Shown: piece by piece, positions 5,318 to 5,444 of the stretch
Layout of the letters: the number at the start of each line of letters is the position of its first letter
How positions within the stretch are numbered: position 1 is the first letter of the stretch
Assembly (NCBI GenBank): GCA_030145955.1
Contig: JASLCR010000064.1
Span: 1-5,444, forward strand
Direction: 5' to 3'
Length of the DNA: 5,444 nucleotides
From: Candidatus Saccharimonadales bacterium
GTDB taxonomy: Bacteria; Patescibacteriota; Saccharimonadia; Saccharimonadales; Saccharimonadaceae
Notes under the pieces: generated by a model
Told to the model about the DNA's origin: nothing
Database searches by the model: none
Seen by the model: only the letters and a program-made list of their open reading frames with translations
Program-made: the position numbers and the translations under genes

Positions 5318-5444
5318 ATGAGTCGATTACACATGCGGCGTAGCCCCTTTTTTATAGCCTTCTTTGCACTTAGTTTACTAGCCGTACCGATGGTTATTGC
5401 AGTTTTGCATGGCTCAGATACATATGCAGCAAGCTGTGGCGGAC
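5318..5444 (+). CDS. Unidentified secreted or membrane-anchored protein, N-terminal fragment
   Basis: The first 42 codons are visible; the rest lies beyond the window. The N-terminus is a classic Sec signal peptide: a basic n-region (MSRLHMRRS, 1-9), a hydrophobic core (about 10-30, rich in Phe, Leu, Ala, Val) and a polar c-region HGSDTYAAS. Signal peptidase I could cut near AAS before Cys40. A lipoprotein reading (AASC) is possible but poor, because the usual Leu at -3 is absent. The mature part begins with CGG, and nothing more is visible, so no function can be given. The ATG at 5318 is taken as the start; a second in-frame ATG (codon 6) would also keep a signal peptide. It lies 45 nt after recF on the same strand, possibly with its own promoter. 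Confidence 0.75.
   Translation, partial: MSRLHMRRSPFFIAFFALSLLAVPMVIAVLHGSDTYAASCGG

Noticed and set aside
1..5444. CRISPR arrays, transposons, toxin-antitoxin or defence systems, tRNA genes
   Set aside because: I looked for regular repeats, terminal inverted repeats, transposase motifs, tRNA-like cloverleafs and small paired genes, and saw none; almost all of the window is occupied by recognisable housekeeping genes.

Overview
The window is a compact, gene-dense bacterial stretch with no mobile element, CRISPR array, tRNA or rRNA that I can see. It looks like a small-genome bacterium, and my best guess is Patescibacteria/CPR, perhaps Saccharibacteria. Three features point that way: a bacterial-type prolyl-tRNA synthetase without its editing insertion, a frr-uppS-rseP-proS housekeeping cluster that lacks the usual cdsA and dxr, and very tight gene packing. 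The taxonomy is inference, because no marker gene here is decisive.

Layout: from about 4154 down to 1, five genes run leftward on the minus strand. They are frr (ribosome recycling factor), uppS (undecaprenyl diphosphate synthase), rseP (site-2 intramembrane zinc protease), a CPBP/CAAX-type intramembrane protease, and proS (prolyl-tRNA synthetase, cut off by the window start after 284 codons). The first four are packed with a 2-nt gap, a 0-nt gap and a 17-nt overlap, so they probably form one translationally coupled operon. proS follows after a 123-nt gap that has its own strong ribosome binding site and possibly its own promoter.

A 77-bp divergent intergenic region (4119-4195) separates frr from recF on the plus strand. 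It holds a perfect TATAAT -10 box for the frr operon. A TATACT box 7 nt before the recF ATG, with no Shine-Dalgarno, suggests a leaderless recF mRNA. recF (358 aa, complete) is followed by the start of a gene for a secreted protein with a clear signal peptide (from 5318), cut off by the window end.

Functionally the left arm mixes translation (frr, proS), the lipid carrier for cell-wall synthesis (uppS) and membrane proteolysis (rseP, CPBP). recF belongs to recombinational DNA repair. I found no convincing unknown system. The points most worth a second look are the editing-deficient ProRS architecture, the missing cdsA/dxr with a second protease in the cluster, the divergent and possibly leaderless promoter arrangement, and a 16-bp direct repeat flanking the start of the CPBP gene.
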